From: Rhodococcus yananensis
GTDB taxonomy: Bacteria; Actinomycetota; Actinomycetes; Mycobacteriales; Mycobacteriaceae
Length of the DNA stretch: 64,000 nucleotides
Assembly (NCBI RefSeq): GCF_020515525.1
Contig: NZ_JAIYEP010000016.1
Span: 1 to 64,000, forward strand
Direction of reading: 5' to 3'
Every line of letters begins with the position of its first letter. Position 1 is the stretch's first letter. The position numbers and the translations under genes are program-made. The notes below the pieces were generated by a model. That model searched no databases, was not told the DNA's origin, and worked only from the letters and a program-made list of their open reading frames with translations. Below, piece after piece: positions 15,769-25,966 of the stretch.

Positions 15769-16029
15769 CGGCAGTCTAGCGGCAGCGTGAGCGTCCGTGC
15801 CACGGGGGTCTCCGGGCGCGTTGACCAGCGTTCGAGTTACCCGTGGGTAATGCGGAAGAGGTGGGTCCGGTGCTTTGCTCCCCGACGGAATAGCAGTACG
15901 CTTGTCATGTTTGGCGACTGTTCCGGACGCGAGCAGAGCCATGCTCGGATTGCAGAGCCGAAGGCGATCGCACTCACAAAGTGCGGTCGATCAGGGACCG
16001 AAACCGTCCTAGGAGGACACGAACCGCAC
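15769..16029. other. Intergenic region between the metY leader and icd
   Basis: This stretch separates two divergent units and must hold the promoters of both the SAM-IV leader and icd. I see no gene in it. The only element I can support is the AGGAGG ribosome binding site (in CTAGGAGGACAC) just before the icd ATG. The stretch around 15895-15925 is locally AT-richer (TAGCAGTACGCTTGTCATGT), which fits promoter DNA, but I cannot fix a -10 box. Confidence 0.4.
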
Positions 16030-17247
16030 ATGTCCAAGATCAAGGTTGAGGGTAAGGTCGTCGAACTCGACGGCGACGAGATGACCCGCATCATCTGGCA
16101 GTTCATCAAAGACAAGCTGATCCACCCGTACCTGGACGTGGATCTCGAGTACTACGACCTCGGCATCGAGCATCGTGACGCCACCGACGACCAGGTCACG
16201 GTGGACGCCGCGAACGCCATCAAGAAGCACGGCGTCGGCGTCAAGTGCGCGACCATCACTCCGGACGAGGCGCGTGTCGAGGAGTTCGGCCTGAAGAAGA
16301 TGTGGCGGTCGCCCAACGGCACCATCCGCAACATCCTCGGCGGCACCATCTTCCGCGCGCCGATCATCATCTCCAACGTGCCGCGTCTGGTCCCCGGCTG
16401 GACCAAGCCGGTGATCGTCGGCCGCCACGCGTTCGGCGACCAGTACCGCGCCACCGATTTCAAGGTCCCCGGCGCCGGCACCGTCACCATCACGTACACG
16501 CCCGAGGACGGCTCCGAGCCGATCCAGCACGAGGTGTGCAAGATCCCCGAGGACGGCGGCGTCGTCATGGGGATGTACAACTACAAGAAATCCATCCAGG
16601 ATTTCGCGCGCGCCTCGCTGGCCTACGGTCTGCAGCAGAACTACCCGGTCTACCTGTCGACCAAGAACACGATCCTCAAGGCCTACGACGGCATGTTCAA
16701 GGACGAGTTCCAGCGGATCTACGAGGAAGAGTTCAAGGCGGAGTTCGACGCCGCCGGCCTCACCTACGAGCACCGCCTCATCGACGACATGGTCGCGTCC
16801 TCGCTCAAGTGGGAGGGCGGCTACGTGTGGGCCTGCAAGAACTACGACGGTGACGTCCAGTCCGACACCGTCGCGCAGGGCTACGGCTCCCTCGGCCTGA
16901 TGACGTCCGTGCTGATGACCCCGGACGGCAGGACCGTCGAGGCAGAGGCCGCGCACGGCACCGTCACGCGCCACTACCGCCAGCACCAGCAGGGTAAGCC
17001 GACGTCGACGAACCCGATCGCGTCGATCTTCGCGTGGACCCGCGGCCTCGAGCACCGCGGCAAGCTCGACAACACCCCCGAGGTGATCGAGTTCGCGCAG
17101 CAGCTCGAGGACGTCGTCATCAAGACCGTCGAAGCCGGTCAGATGACCAAGGACCTCGCGCTGCTCGTCGGCCCCGAACAGTCGTGGCTGACCACCGAGG
17201 AGTTCCTCGGTGCGCTCGACGAGAACCTGCAGAAGGCCCGCGCCTGA
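16030..17247 (+). CDS. icd: NADP-dependent isocitrate dehydrogenase
   Basis: A 405-residue homodimeric-type isocitrate dehydrogenase that oxidises isocitrate to 2-oxoglutarate in the TCA cycle. It begins [21 protein letters not shown] and contains [21 protein letters not shown] (substrate binding), [29 protein letters not shown] (metal Asp cluster) and [12 protein letters not shown] (NADP binding). This is the eukaryote-like form also found as Icd1 in M. tuberculosis. The ATG at 16030 follows AGGAGGACACGAACCGCAC. A strong terminator follows the gene. Confidence 0.95.
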   Translation: MSKIKVEGKVVELDGDEMTRIIWQFIKDKLIHPYLDVDLEYYDLGIEHRDATDDQVTVDAANAIKKHGVGVKCATITPDEARVEEFGLKKMWRSPNGTIRNILGGTIFRAPIIISNVPRLVPGWTKPVIVGRHAFGDQYRATDFKVPGAGTVTITYTPEDGSEPIQHEVCKIPEDGGVVMGMYNYKKSIQDFARASLAYGLQQNYPVYLSTKNTILKAYDGMFKDEFQRIYEEEFKAEFDAAGLTYEHRLIDDMVASSLKWEGGYVWACKNYDGDVQSDTVAQGYGSLGLMTSVLMTPDGRTVEAEAAHGTVTRHYRQHQQGKPTSTNPIASIFAWTRGLEHRGKLDNTPEVIEFAQQLEDVVIKTVEAGQMTKDLALLVGPEQSWLTTEEFLGALDENLQKARA

Positions 17248-17274
17248 CGAACGGCACGCGCTGACGAACGGGAC
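17240..17274. repeat. Short tandem duplication across the icd stop codon
   Basis: GCGCCTGACGAACGGCAC (17240-17257) is followed by GCGCTGACGAACGGGAC (17258-17274), differing by one missing base and one substitution. The first unit carries the icd stop. The second supplies part of the 5' arm of the icd terminator. Confidence 0.7.
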
Positions 17275-17300
17275 GCCTTCCTTCCGGAGGCGTCCCGTTC
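17266..17300 (+). terminator. Strong intrinsic-type terminator of icd
   Basis: GAACGGGACGCCT (17266-17278) and AGGCGTCCCGTTC (17288-17300) form a perfect 13-bp stem with a 9-base loop, starting 19 nt after the icd stop. No U tract follows. Confidence 0.85.
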
Positions 17301-17425
17301 GCATGTTCGGTACTCCTCGCGCCCGAAGTGACGGTCGCCGACATCACGGTTCGTGCCGGGTCCGCGCGTCTCGACGCGGTCCCGCGGGAGAGGGGCTGTC
17401 GGCCGCATCGGATACGGTGGCCGCT

Positions 17426-18229
17426 GTGTCTCTCGTGATCACCACCGTCAACGTCAACGGCGTCCGTGCTGCCGCGGGCAAGGGACTGCTCGACTGGCTC
17501 GCGACCACCTCCGCCGACGTCGTGTGTCTGCAGGAGGTGCGTGCGAGCGACGATCAACTCCGCCGGGCGATCGCACCCGCACTCGATGCGGGATGGCACG
17601 TCGTCGGCGCCGAATCCTCCGCGAAGGGCCGCGCCGGAGTCGCCATCGTCTCGCGTGTGCCGGCGGATGCGGTCCGCGTCGGCTTCGGTGCCGAGGAGTT
17701 CGCCGACGCCGGTCGCTACCTCGAAGCGGACTTCGGCGCGGTGACCGTCGGCAGCCTGTACCTGCCCACCGGCGAGGCCGACACCCCGAAGCAGGACCAG
17801 AAGGAACGCTTCATGAAGGAATTCGCCGCGTACCTGGGGGAACGTGCAGCCGACGTCACGGCTGCCGGTCGCGACATGGTGGTGTGCGGCGACTGGAACA
17901 TCGCGCACACCGAACGTGACATCAAGAACTGGAAGGGCAACGTCCGCAAATCCGGTTTCCTGCCCGGCGAACGTGAATGGGTGGGTGCGTTGCTCGACAC
18001 CGGCCGGTGGCGCGACGTCGCCCGTGAACACCACGGTGACGTCGCCGGCCCCTACTCGTGGTGGTCGTACCGGGGCAAGGCATTCGACACCGACGCCGGA
18101 TGGCGCATCGACTACCACCTCGTGACGCCCGCGCTGGCGGAGAAGGTCGTGGAGGCGCGGGTCGAACGCGCCGCGACGTACGCGGAACGCTGGTCCGACC
18201 ATGCGCCGGTGACCGTCCGATTCCGGTGA
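17426..18229 (+). CDS. xthA: Exodeoxyribonuclease III (AP endonuclease family)
   Basis: A 267-residue EEP-fold nuclease of base-excision repair, which cleaves abasic sites and acts as a 3'-5' exonuclease. Visible active-site elements: TTVNVNGVRAA (metal Asn), VCLQEVRAS (Glu), SLYLPTGE (Tyr region), VVCGDWNIAHTE (Asp/Asn), WRIDYHLVTP (Asp) and WSDHAPV (His). The GTG at 17426 gives the family start SLVITTVNVNG. trpS follows after 66 nt on the same strand. Confidence 0.93.
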   Translation: MSLVITTVNVNGVRAAAGKGLLDWLATTSADVVCLQEVRASDDQLRRAIAPALDAGWHVVGAESSAKGRAGVAIVSRVPADAVRVGFGAEEFADAGRYLEADFGAVTVGSLYLPTGEADTPKQDQKERFMKEFAAYLGERAADVTAAGRDMVVCGDWNIAHTERDIKNWKGNVRKSGFLPGEREWVGALLDTGRWRDVAREHHGDVAGPYSWWSYRGKAFDTDAGWRIDYHLVTPALAEKVVEARVERAATYAERWSDHAPVTVRFR

Positions 18230-19345
<1,116 letters not shown>

Positions 19346-19364
19346 CCTGTGAGGAGTAGCCCGT

Positions 19365-20420
19365 ATGGCCGGTGAGCCGGACACCGACACCAAGCCGAGT
19401 TTCCTGGAACGTCAACGAGCGGCGCGGCCGTGGTTCGACCACATCATGCGGGCCGCCACGCGGTATCAGGAGAACAAGGGCGACTACTACGCCGCGGGGT
19501 TGACGTACTTCACGGTGCTGGCGATCGTGCCGATCATCATGGTGGTCTTCTCGATCGCCGGTTTCGTGCTGGCCGGGCGCCCGGAACTGCTGGAGGAACT
19601 GCAGCAGGCCATCACCGACAACATTCCCGGTCAACTGGGCAGCACCGTGCAGGACCTGATCGACTCCGCGATCGCCTCGCGCGGTGCCGTCGGTGTCATC
19701 GGCCTGCTCACCGCCTCGTATGCGGGGCTGGGTTGGATGGCGAACCTGCGCGATGCCCTCACCTCGATGTGGGACCACCCGCGAGACAAGGGCAACTTCG
19801 TCATGGTGAAACTGCGCGACGCGGGAGCCCTGGTCAGCCTGGGCCTCGCGATGGTGGTCTCGCTCGGGCTGTCGGCGCTGAGCAGCGGACCCGTGGTGCA
19901 CCGTGTCGTCGAACTGCTGAACATGGACAACCTCGTCGGGATGGGGGTGTTCCTGCGGATCGTGGCCGTCGTCGCCGCCCTCACCGCCACCAGCGTCGTG
20001 TTCACGTGGGTGATCGCGCGGCTCCCGCGTGAACCCGTCCCGTTCCGCAGCGCCATCCGGGCCGGCATCATCGCCGGCATCGGATTCGAGATCCTCAAAC
20101 AGGTGGGGTCGATCTATCTCGAGCGTGTGCTCGGGGGACCGGCGGGTGTCGCGTTCGGGCCGATCCTGGGCATCCTCGTCTTCGGCAACATCACGGCCCG
20201 GCTGATCCTGTTCTGCACGGCCTACGCCGCGTCGTCGCGTGAAAGCATGGCGCTCGCGCACGTGCCGCCGCCGGACCCGGCGATCATCACCCCGCGCGTA
20301 CAGGTCAACGAGGGGACCGGGGTGCGCGGCGGAATCGCGCTCGTGGGGGCGGGTGTCGTCGGTGGTGCACTGCTGGGGTCGCGGCTGCGGGGCCGGCGGT
20401 CGCGCAATGGGCGACCGTAG
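19365..20420 (+). CDS. YihY/BrkB-family inner membrane protein
   Basis: A 351-residue polytopic protein with about six membrane segments. Family signatures are DYYAAGLTYFTVLAIVPIIM (first helix), SRGAVGVIGLLTASYAGLGWM, ALTSMWDHPRDKGNF and ARLPREPVPFRSAIRAGI. The family was once annotated as RNase BN but has no shown nuclease activity; a transport role is suspected. The C-terminal tail is soluble and Arg-rich. M. tuberculosis also has a homolog next to trpS. It converges with sdhB across a strong hairpin. Confidence 0.88.
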   Translation: MAGEPDTDTKPSFLERQRAARPWFDHIMRAATRYQENKGDYYAAGLTYFTVLAIVPIIMVVFSIAGFVLAGRPELLEELQQAITDNIPGQLGSTVQDLIDSAIASRGAVGVIGLLTASYAGLGWMANLRDALTSMWDHPRDKGNFVMVKLRDAGALVSLGLAMVVSLGLSALSSGPVVHRVVELLNMDNLVGMGVFLRIVAVVAALTATSVVFTWVIARLPREPVPFRSAIRAGIIAGIGFEILKQVGSIYLERVLGGPAGVAFGPILGILVFGNITARLILFCTAYAASSRESMALAHVPPPDPAIITPRVQVNEGTGVRGGIALVGAGVVGGALLGSRLRGRRSRNGRP

Positions 20421-20546
20421 GGGCCGGCGCTCCGGTCGTTCAGCGAAAGTCGAAGCGGGAGTTGCGCAGGGTGATTTGTGCAGGTTCTTGCCCGCTCAGC
20501 GGGAAACAACTTGCACAAGAGTCCTGGAACGACCCCGAAAACGCGA

Positions 20547-20583
20547 CCGCCGCACCCTCTCCCACGGAGAACGGGTGCGGCGG
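20547..20583. terminator. Bidirectional terminator between the YihY-type gene and sdhB
   Basis: CCGCCGCACCC (20547-20557) pairs perfectly with GGGTGCGGCGG (20573-20583). Inside, TCTCC (20558-20562) and GGAGA (20566-20570) extend the hairpin around a three-base loop. It lies between convergent genes and can serve both strands. Confidence 0.85.
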
Positions 20584-20609
20584 CCGTACGAAACCCGGCG
20601 GGGTGTCGG

Positions 20610-21386
20610 TCAGCGCGCGAACATCAGCGCACGCTTGACCTCCTGGATCGCCTTCGTCACCTGGATGCCACGGGGGCACGCGTCGGTGCAGTTGAAGGTG
20701 GTGCGGCAACGCCACACACCTTCCTTGTCGTTGAGGATGTCGAGACGCTCGGCGGCACCCTCGTCGCGGCTGTCGAAGATGAACCGGTGCGCGTTGACGA
20801 TCGCGGCAGGGCCGAAGTAGCTGCCGTCGCTCCAGTACACGGGGCACGAGGTGGTGCAGCACGCGCACAGGATGCACTTGGTGGTGTCGTCGAAACGGTG
20901 GCGGTCGGCCTGCGACTGGATGCGCTCGCGGGTCGGCTTGTTACCGCTGGTGATCAGGAACGGCTTCACGGCGCGGAACGCGTCGAAGAACGGCTCCATG
21001 TCGACGACGAGGTCCTTCTCGACCGGCAGGCCCTTGATGGGCTCGACCGTGATGGTCACCGGCTTCCCGTTCTTGGGCAGCATGTCCTTCATCAGGATCT
21101 TGCAGGCCAGGCGGTTGACGCCGTTGATGCGCATCGCGTCGGAACCGCAGACGCCGTGCGCGCAGCTGCGGCGGAACGTGAGGGTGCCGTCGAGGTAGCC
21201 CTTCACGTACAGCAGCAGGTTGAGCATCCGGTCGGTGGGCAGCGCGGGCACCTGGAACGAATCCCAGTGCTGGCCCTTGCCGTCCTCCGGGTTGAACCGG
21301 GCGATCTTGAGCGTGACCATGGTCGCGCCCTCGGGGACCGGAGGCAGGTCCGCTTCGGCGGTGTCGTGCTTCTCGAGAGTTGTCAT
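20610..21386 (-). CDS. sdhB: Succinate dehydrogenase iron-sulfur subunit SdhB
   Basis: A 258-residue subunit carrying the three Fe-S clusters between the flavin and the quinone site. The [2Fe-2S] ligands are in RRSCAHGVCGSDAMRING with a later Cys in LACKILM. The [4Fe-4S] site is CILCACCTTSCPVYW, and the last cluster uses CRTTFNCTDACPRGI. The start ATG overlaps the sdhA stop. It is the last gene of sdhCDAB and ends before the bidirectional terminator. Confidence 0.95.
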   Translation of the reverse strand: MTTLEKHDTAEADLPPVPEGATMVTLKIARFNPEDGKGQHWDSFQVPALPTDRMLNLLLYVKGYLDGTLTFRRSCAHGVCGSDAMRINGVNRLACKILMKDMLPKNGKPVTITVEPIKGLPVEKDLVVDMEPFFDAFRAVKPFLITSGNKPTRERIQSQADRHRFDDTTKCILCACCTTSCPVYWSDGSYFGPAAIVNAHRFIFDSRDEGAAERLDILNDKEGVWRCRTTFNCTDACPRGIQVTKAIQEVKRALMFAR

Positions 21387-23137
21387 CAGTACTTCCGCTC
21401 CATGGGCTCGTACCGGGTCTGGACCACCGGCTTGTAGTCCAGGCGGATGTCGGAGATCAGATCCTCGCCCACCTTGTAGGCCATGGTGTGCTTCATGAAG
21501 TTCGCGTCGTCCCGGTCCGGGTAGTCCTCGCGGGCGTGTCCGCCGCGGGATTCCTTGCGGTTGAGCGCGCCGACGACGGTCACCTCGGCCATCTCGAGCA
21601 GGAAGCCGAGCTCGACGGCTTCGAGCAGGTCGCTGTTGTAGCGCTTGCCCTTGTCGTGGACCGTGATCTCCTTGTAGCGCTTCTTCAGCTCGTGGATGTC
21701 GTTCAACGCCTGGGTGAGGGTTTCCTCGGTGCGGAACACCGACGCGTTGTTGTCCATCGTCTGCTGCAGGTCGCGACGAATGTCGGCGACGCGCTCCTTG
21801 CCGCCCGCGTGCAGGATCCGGTCGAGCCACTCGTCGACGTACTTCGACGGGGTCTCCGGCAGGTCCACGTGCTCGGTCTTGTTCGCGTACTCGGCCGCGG
21901 CGATGCCGGCGCGTCGACCGAACACGTTGATGTCGAGCAGCGAGTTGGTGCCGAGACGGTTTGCGCCGTGCACCGACACGCACGCGCACTCGCCGGCCGC
22001 GTAGAGACCCTTGACGATCTCGTCGTTGCTGCGGAGGACCTCACCCTCGACGTTGGTGGGGATACCACCCATGACGTAGTGGCAGGTCGGGTACACGGGC
22101 ACCAGCTCGGTGACCGGGTCGACGCCGAGGTAGGTGCGCGCGAACTCGGTGATGTCGGGGAGCTTCTCCTCGAGGACGTCCTCGCCGAGGTGGGTCACGT
22201 CGATGTAGACGTAGTCCTTGTTCGGTCCGGCGCCGCGGCCCTCGAGCACCTCGAGCACCATCGAGCGGGCGACGATGTCGCGGGGCGCGAGGTCCTTGAT
22301 GGTGGGGGCGTAACGCTCCATGAACCGTTCGCCGTCGACGTTGCGGAGGATGCCGCCCTCGCCGCGCACGGCCTCGGAGATGAGGATGCCCAGACCGGCC
22401 AGGCCCGTCGGGTGGAACTGGTGGAATTCCATGTCCTCGAGCGGCAGGCCCTTGCGGAAGATGATGCCCAGGCCGTCACCGGTGAGGGTGTGCGCGTTGG
22501 ACGTCGTCTTGTACATCCGGCCGGAACCGCCGGTGGCGAACACGATCGACTTGGCGTGGAAGACGTGGATCTCACCGGTGGCCAGCTCGTAGGCGATGAC
22601 GCCGGTGGCGACGGGGCCGTCCTCGGTCTCGGTGAGAGCGATGTCGAGCGCGTAGAACTCGTTGAAGAACTCGACGTCGTGCTTGACGCAGTTCTGGTAG
22701 AGCGTCTGGAGGATCATGTGACCGGTGCGGTCCGCGGCGTAGCACGCGCGGCGAACCGGTGCCTTGCCGTGGTCACGGGTGTGACCGCCGAAGCGACGCT
22801 GATCGATCTTGCCTTCGGGCGTGCGGTTGAAGGGAAGACCCATCTTCTCGAGGTCGAGGACCGCGTCGATGGCCTCCTTGGCCATGATCTCGACGGCGTC
22901 CTGGTCGGCGAGATAGTCGCCGCCCTTGACGGTGTCGAAGGTGTGCCACTCCCAGTTGTCCTCTTCGACGTTCGCGAGGGCGGCGCACATGCCGCCCTGC
23001 GCGGCGCCGGTGTGGCTGCGGGTGGGGTAGAGCTTGGTCAGGACCGCGGTGCGGGCGCGCGGTCCGGCCTCGATGGCTGCGCGCATACCGGCGCCGCCGG
23101 CGCCGACGATGACGACGTCGTAACGATGTTCCTGCAT
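21386..23137 (-). CDS. sdhA: Succinate dehydrogenase flavoprotein subunit SdhA
   Basis: A 583-residue flavoprotein that oxidises succinate to fumarate at the inner face of the membrane. The dinucleotide-binding motif YDVVIVGAGGAGMRAA starts at residue 6. The covalent FAD site is the His in YPTRSHTGAAQGG. HTRDHGKAPVRRACYAADRTGH belongs to the active site region, and GANRLGTNSLLDINVFGRRAG closes the FAD domain. Adjacent SdhC and SdhD anchor it. Confidence 0.96.
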   Translation of the reverse strand: MQEHRYDVVIVGAGGAGMRAAIEAGPRARTAVLTKLYPTRSHTGAAQGGMCAALANVEEDNWEWHTFDTVKGGDYLADQDAVEIMAKEAIDAVLDLEKMGLPFNRTPEGKIDQRRFGGHTRDHGKAPVRRACYAADRTGHMILQTLYQNCVKHDVEFFNEFYALDIALTETEDGPVATGVIAYELATGEIHVFHAKSIVFATGGSGRMYKTTSNAHTLTGDGLGIIFRKGLPLEDMEFHQFHPTGLAGLGILISEAVRGEGGILRNVDGERFMERYAPTIKDLAPRDIVARSMVLEVLEGRGAGPNKDYVYIDVTHLGEDVLEEKLPDITEFARTYLGVDPVTELVPVYPTCHYVMGGIPTNVEGEVLRSNDEIVKGLYAAGECACVSVHGANRLGTNSLLDINVFGRRAGIAAAEYANKTEHVDLPETPSKYVDEWLDRILHAGGKERVADIRRDLQQTMDNNASVFRTEETLTQALNDIHELKKRYKEITVHDKGKRYNSDLLEAVELGFLLEMAEVTVVGALNRKESRGGHAREDYPDRDDANFMKHTMAYKVGEDLISDIRLDYKPVVQTRYEPMERKY

Positions 23138-23152
23138 GAAGTGCCAGCTCCC

Positions 23153-23593
23153 CTAGCTCGCCGGAATGTTGGGGTCGAAGGTGAAGATCACGTAGGTGCC
23201 CAGACCCATGATCAGGATCATCGACACGACGAGGATCGTGTTGAGCCAGAAGCGGGTGGAGTCCTTGCGTGCGTAGTCCGCGATGACGGTGCGCAGACCG
23301 TTTCCGCCGTGCAACTGCGCGAGCCACAGCATCGACAGGTCCCAGACCTGCCAGAACGGGCTGGACCAGCGGCCGGCGACGAAGGCGAAGTTGATGCGGT
23401 GGACGCCCTCGTCGAGCATCAGCATGATGAAGAGGTGGCCGAACACCAGGATGATGAGGGCCAGGCCGGACAGGCGCATGAACAACCAGGCGTAGAGCTC
23501 GAAGTTGTTCTTGGCTGCGCGACGCGGGGAGCGGGGGTTGTCGAGGCTGGCAGGACGGTCGTAGGTCTTGCCGAGGGTCTTGGCTTCGCTCAT
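23153..23593 (-). CDS. sdhD: Succinate dehydrogenase membrane anchor SdhD
   Basis: A 146-residue anchor subunit with three membrane helices. The first contains WLFMRLSGLALIILVFGHLFIM, with a His as candidate heme ligand, and the second QLHGGNGLRTVIADY. The ATG at 23593 is preceded by GCGGGGC and starts just 1 nt after the sdhC stop. Together with SdhC it binds heme b and the quinone. Confidence 0.92.
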   Translation of the reverse strand: MSEAKTLGKTYDRPASLDNPRSPRRAAKNNFELYAWLFMRLSGLALIILVFGHLFIMLMLDEGVHRINFAFVAGRWSSPFWQVWDLSMLWLAQLHGGNGLRTVIADYARKDSTRFWLNTILVVSMILIMGLGTYVIFTFDPNIPAS

Positions 23594-23594
23594 G

Positions 23595-24002
23595 TCAGTG
23601 CCCCGCAAACATGTTGTAGAAGATGCGACCGGCCGCGGGGATCATCACCACGAACCAGATCACCACGATCGACCAGAGCATCACGCGCTGGTACTGAGGT
23701 CCCTTGGACCAGAAGTCGACGAGCATCACGCGCAGGCCGTTGAGGGCGTGGTAGAGCACCATGGCCACCAACCCCAGCTCCATGAGGCCGACGATCGGAT
23801 TCTTGTATGTTTCGATGACCGCGTCGTACGTCTCGGGATTGACCCGGACGAGTGCGGTGTCGAGGACGTGGACGAAAAGGAAGAAAAACGTCGCCACGCC
23901 GGTGATCCGGTGCAGAACCCAGGACCACATTCCGGGGTCGCCCCGGTAAAGCGACCGTGTGCGCCCCGCCGGTGCGGGAGCGGCTTCAGTCGTGCTGCTC
24001 AT
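23595..24002 (-). CDS. sdhC: Succinate dehydrogenase cytochrome b subunit SdhC
   Basis: A 135-residue anchor subunit with three membrane helices. Typical elements are GMWSWVLHRITGVATFFFLFVHVLD (quinone-site Ser/Arg type residues) and YHALNGLRVMLVDFW (heme-ligand His). The ATG at 24002 gives MSSTTEAAP; the longer upstream frame has no family similarity. It is the promoter-proximal gene of sdhCDAB and diverges from cdd. Confidence 0.92.
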   Translation of the reverse strand: MSSTTEAAPAPAGRTRSLYRGDPGMWSWVLHRITGVATFFFLFVHVLDTALVRVNPETYDAVIETYKNPIVGLMELGLVAMVLYHALNGLRVMLVDFWSKGPQYQRVMLWSIVVIWFVVMIPAAGRIFYNMFAGH

Positions 24003-24173
24003 CGAGTGCTGTGCCTCCAACGTCAATGGTGGACGCGTCGAGCCGCAGCAGCCTGTGGGGAATTCCGCAGTACGGGCCCGACGTGAACCTGAACCGACTT
24101 GATCCGACTCTAAACCCATCGCAAACCCGGGAACCAATCTCCCGGCTGATTCGTACAGGCGTGAAAACGTAAG

Positions 24174-24192
24174 TTAGGTGTGCCTTTCCAAC
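24174..24192. promoter_or_regulatory. Possible IdeR/DtxR-like iron box between sdhC and cdd
   Basis: TTAGGTGTGCCTTTCCAAC matches the 19-bp IdeR/DtxR consensus TTAGGTTAGSCTAACCTAA at 13 positions, with the left half-site TTAGGT complete. It lies about 170 nt upstream of sdhC and 64 nt upstream of cdd. Iron control of sdh operons is known in some actinobacteria. The match is partial and could be chance. Confidence 0.3.
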
Positions 24193-24255
24193 TGTGACCC
24201 CGGCCGTCGGGGGTCGAGGGGCGTTGCACGTGACACCGTGGCAGGATGGTGATCT

Positions 24256-24672
24256 GTGGCGGAAATCGACTGGAAAGACCTGCGCGCCAAAGCATATGAA
24301 GCCATGGGTCGCGCCTATGCACCCTATTCGGGGTTCCCGGTGGGCGCGGCTGCTCTCACTCGCGACGGGCGTGTCGTGAGTGGGTGCAATGTGGAAAATG
24401 TCTCACACGGTATAGGGCTTTGCGCCGAATGTGTACTCGTCGGTAACTTGATCTCGGGAGGGGGAGGGCGGCTTCGTGCCGTAGCCGTGTGCGACGCGCG
24501 GGGTGCGGCGCTCGCACCGTGTGGTCGATGCCGACAGTTGCTGCTCGAACACGGCGGCCCCGAATTGTCGGTCGACACCGTCGAAGGCCCACTGCCCATG
24601 TCCGTGCTCTTGCCGCTCGCCTTCGGGCCCGGCGACCTCGATGCGGTCCGACGGGGCGGTGTCGATGCCTGA
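24256..24672 (+). CDS. cdd: Cytidine deaminase
   Basis: A 138-residue zinc enzyme that deaminates cytidine and deoxycytidine to uridine forms. The substrate motif GCNVENVSHG is followed by LCAECVL (C56, catalytic E58) and PCGRCRQLL (C89, C92), which together hold the zinc. The start is GTG at 24256. The last codons overlap deoA by 8 nt, forming a pyrimidine salvage operon with deoA and add. Confidence 0.95.
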   Translation: MAEIDWKDLRAKAYEAMGRAYAPYSGFPVGAAALTRDGRVVSGCNVENVSHGIGLCAECVLVGNLISGGGGRLRAVAVCDARGAALAPCGRCRQLLLEHGGPELSVDTVEGPLPMSVLLPLAFGPGDLDAVRRGGVDA

Positions 24673-25948
24673 CGTCATCTCGATCATCCGCGCCAAGCGT
24701 GACGGTCGCGAGCTCCGCGGGGACGAAATCGACTGGGTGGTCGAAGCGTTCGCGCGCGGCATCGTCGCCGACGAGCAGATGGCGGCGCTCGCGATGGCGA
24801 TCTGGTTCCGAGGGATGACCCGCGCAGAAACCGCTCGCTGGACGACCGCGATGGTCGACTCGGGCCGTCGGCTCGACTTCACCGGGCTCGGCGTGCCGAC
24901 CGTCGACAAGCACTCGACCGGCGGGGTCGGCGACAAGATCACCCTGCCGCTCGCGCCGCTCGTCGCAGCGTGTGGGGCAGCGGTCCCGCAACTGTCCGGT
25001 CGTGGACTCGGTCACACCGGCGGCACGCTCGACAAGCTGGAATCGATACCGGGCTGGCGTGCCGACCTGAGTTCGGCCGAGATCGCCCACATGCTCACCG
25101 ATTCCGCAGTCGGCGCGGTCGTGTGTGCCGCCGGTGCCGAACTCGCCCCGGCTGATCACCGGCTCTACGCCCTGCGCGATGTCACCGGCACCGTCGAGTC
25201 GATTCCGTTGATCGCGAGTTCGATCATGAGCAAGAAGATCGCCGAGGGCACCGGGGCGTTGGTTCTCGATGTCAAGGTCGGCAGCGGTGCCTTCATGACC
25301 GAGCTCGGAGACGCCCGAGAACTCGCCCGCACGATGGTCGAACTGGGCGCGGACGCGGGTCTTCCGACGAGCGCCCTGCTCACCCGGATGGACACTCCGC
25401 TCGGGCGCACCGTCGGAAACGCCCTGGAGGTCCGCGAAGCCGTCGAGGTCCTGGCCGGAGGAGGTCCCGCCGATGTCGTCGAGCTGACGCTGGGCCTGGC
25501 CCGGGAGATGCTCGCAGCCGTCGGCCTCGATGCCACCGATCCCGCCGACCGGCTGCGTGACGGATCCGCGATGGACCGGTGGCGGGCGATGATCGTCGCG
25601 CAGGGCGGTGATCCCGACGCGCCGCTGCCCGCAGCGGCATCCACCGAGACCGTCTTTGCCCCGCGTGGCGGCGTCGTCACCGAACTCGATGCGCTCGCGG
25701 TGGGAACCGCGGCGTGGCGCCTCGGCGCCGGCCGGGCCCGGCAGGGCGCCGCGGTCCAGGCGGGTGCAGGCGTGGAACTGCACGTCGGGATCGGTGACGC
25801 GGTGCGTGCGGGACAACCCCTCGCGACCCTGCACACCGACACTCCGGAGGCCCTTCCTGCGGCGGTCACCGGTTTCCTGGAGGGGGTGCGGATCGGGGAC
25901 CGGACCCCGGTACGGCCACCGCTGATCGTCGAGCGGATCACGGCATAG
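24665..25948 (+). CDS. deoA: Thymidine phosphorylase
   Basis: A 427-residue nucleoside phosphorylase of family 2 that splits thymidine or deoxyuridine into base and deoxyribose-1-phosphate. Signatures: VDKHSTGGVGDKITLPL (phosphate binding), LSGRGLGHTGGTLDKLESIPGW (family signature) and SIMSKKIAEGTGALVLDVKVGSGAFM. The ATG at 24665 lies inside the end of cdd. add follows after 18 nt. Confidence 0.95.
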   Translation: MPDVISIIRAKRDGRELRGDEIDWVVEAFARGIVADEQMAALAMAIWFRGMTRAETARWTTAMVDSGRRLDFTGLGVPTVDKHSTGGVGDKITLPLAPLVAACGAAVPQLSGRGLGHTGGTLDKLESIPGWRADLSSAEIAHMLTDSAVGAVVCAAGAELAPADHRLYALRDVTGTVESIPLIASSIMSKKIAEGTGALVLDVKVGSGAFMTELGDARELARTMVELGADAGLPTSALLTRMDTPLGRTVGNALEVREAVEVLAGGGPADVVELTLGLAREMLAAVGLDATDPADRLRDGSAMDRWRAMIVAQGGDPDAPLPAAASTETVFAPRGGVVTELDALAVGTAAWRLGAGRARQGAAVQAGAGVELHVGIGDAVRAGQPLATLHTDTPEALPAAVTGFLEGVRIGDRTPVRPPLIVERITA

Positions 25949-25966
25949 GGGACTACCGTCCGGGTC

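Noticed and set aside
21380-23743. A 787-codon plus-strand frame antisense to sdhA-sdhD
   Set aside because: It is a shadow of sdhA; the translated sequence is repetitive Val/Asp/Gly/Arg with no domain.
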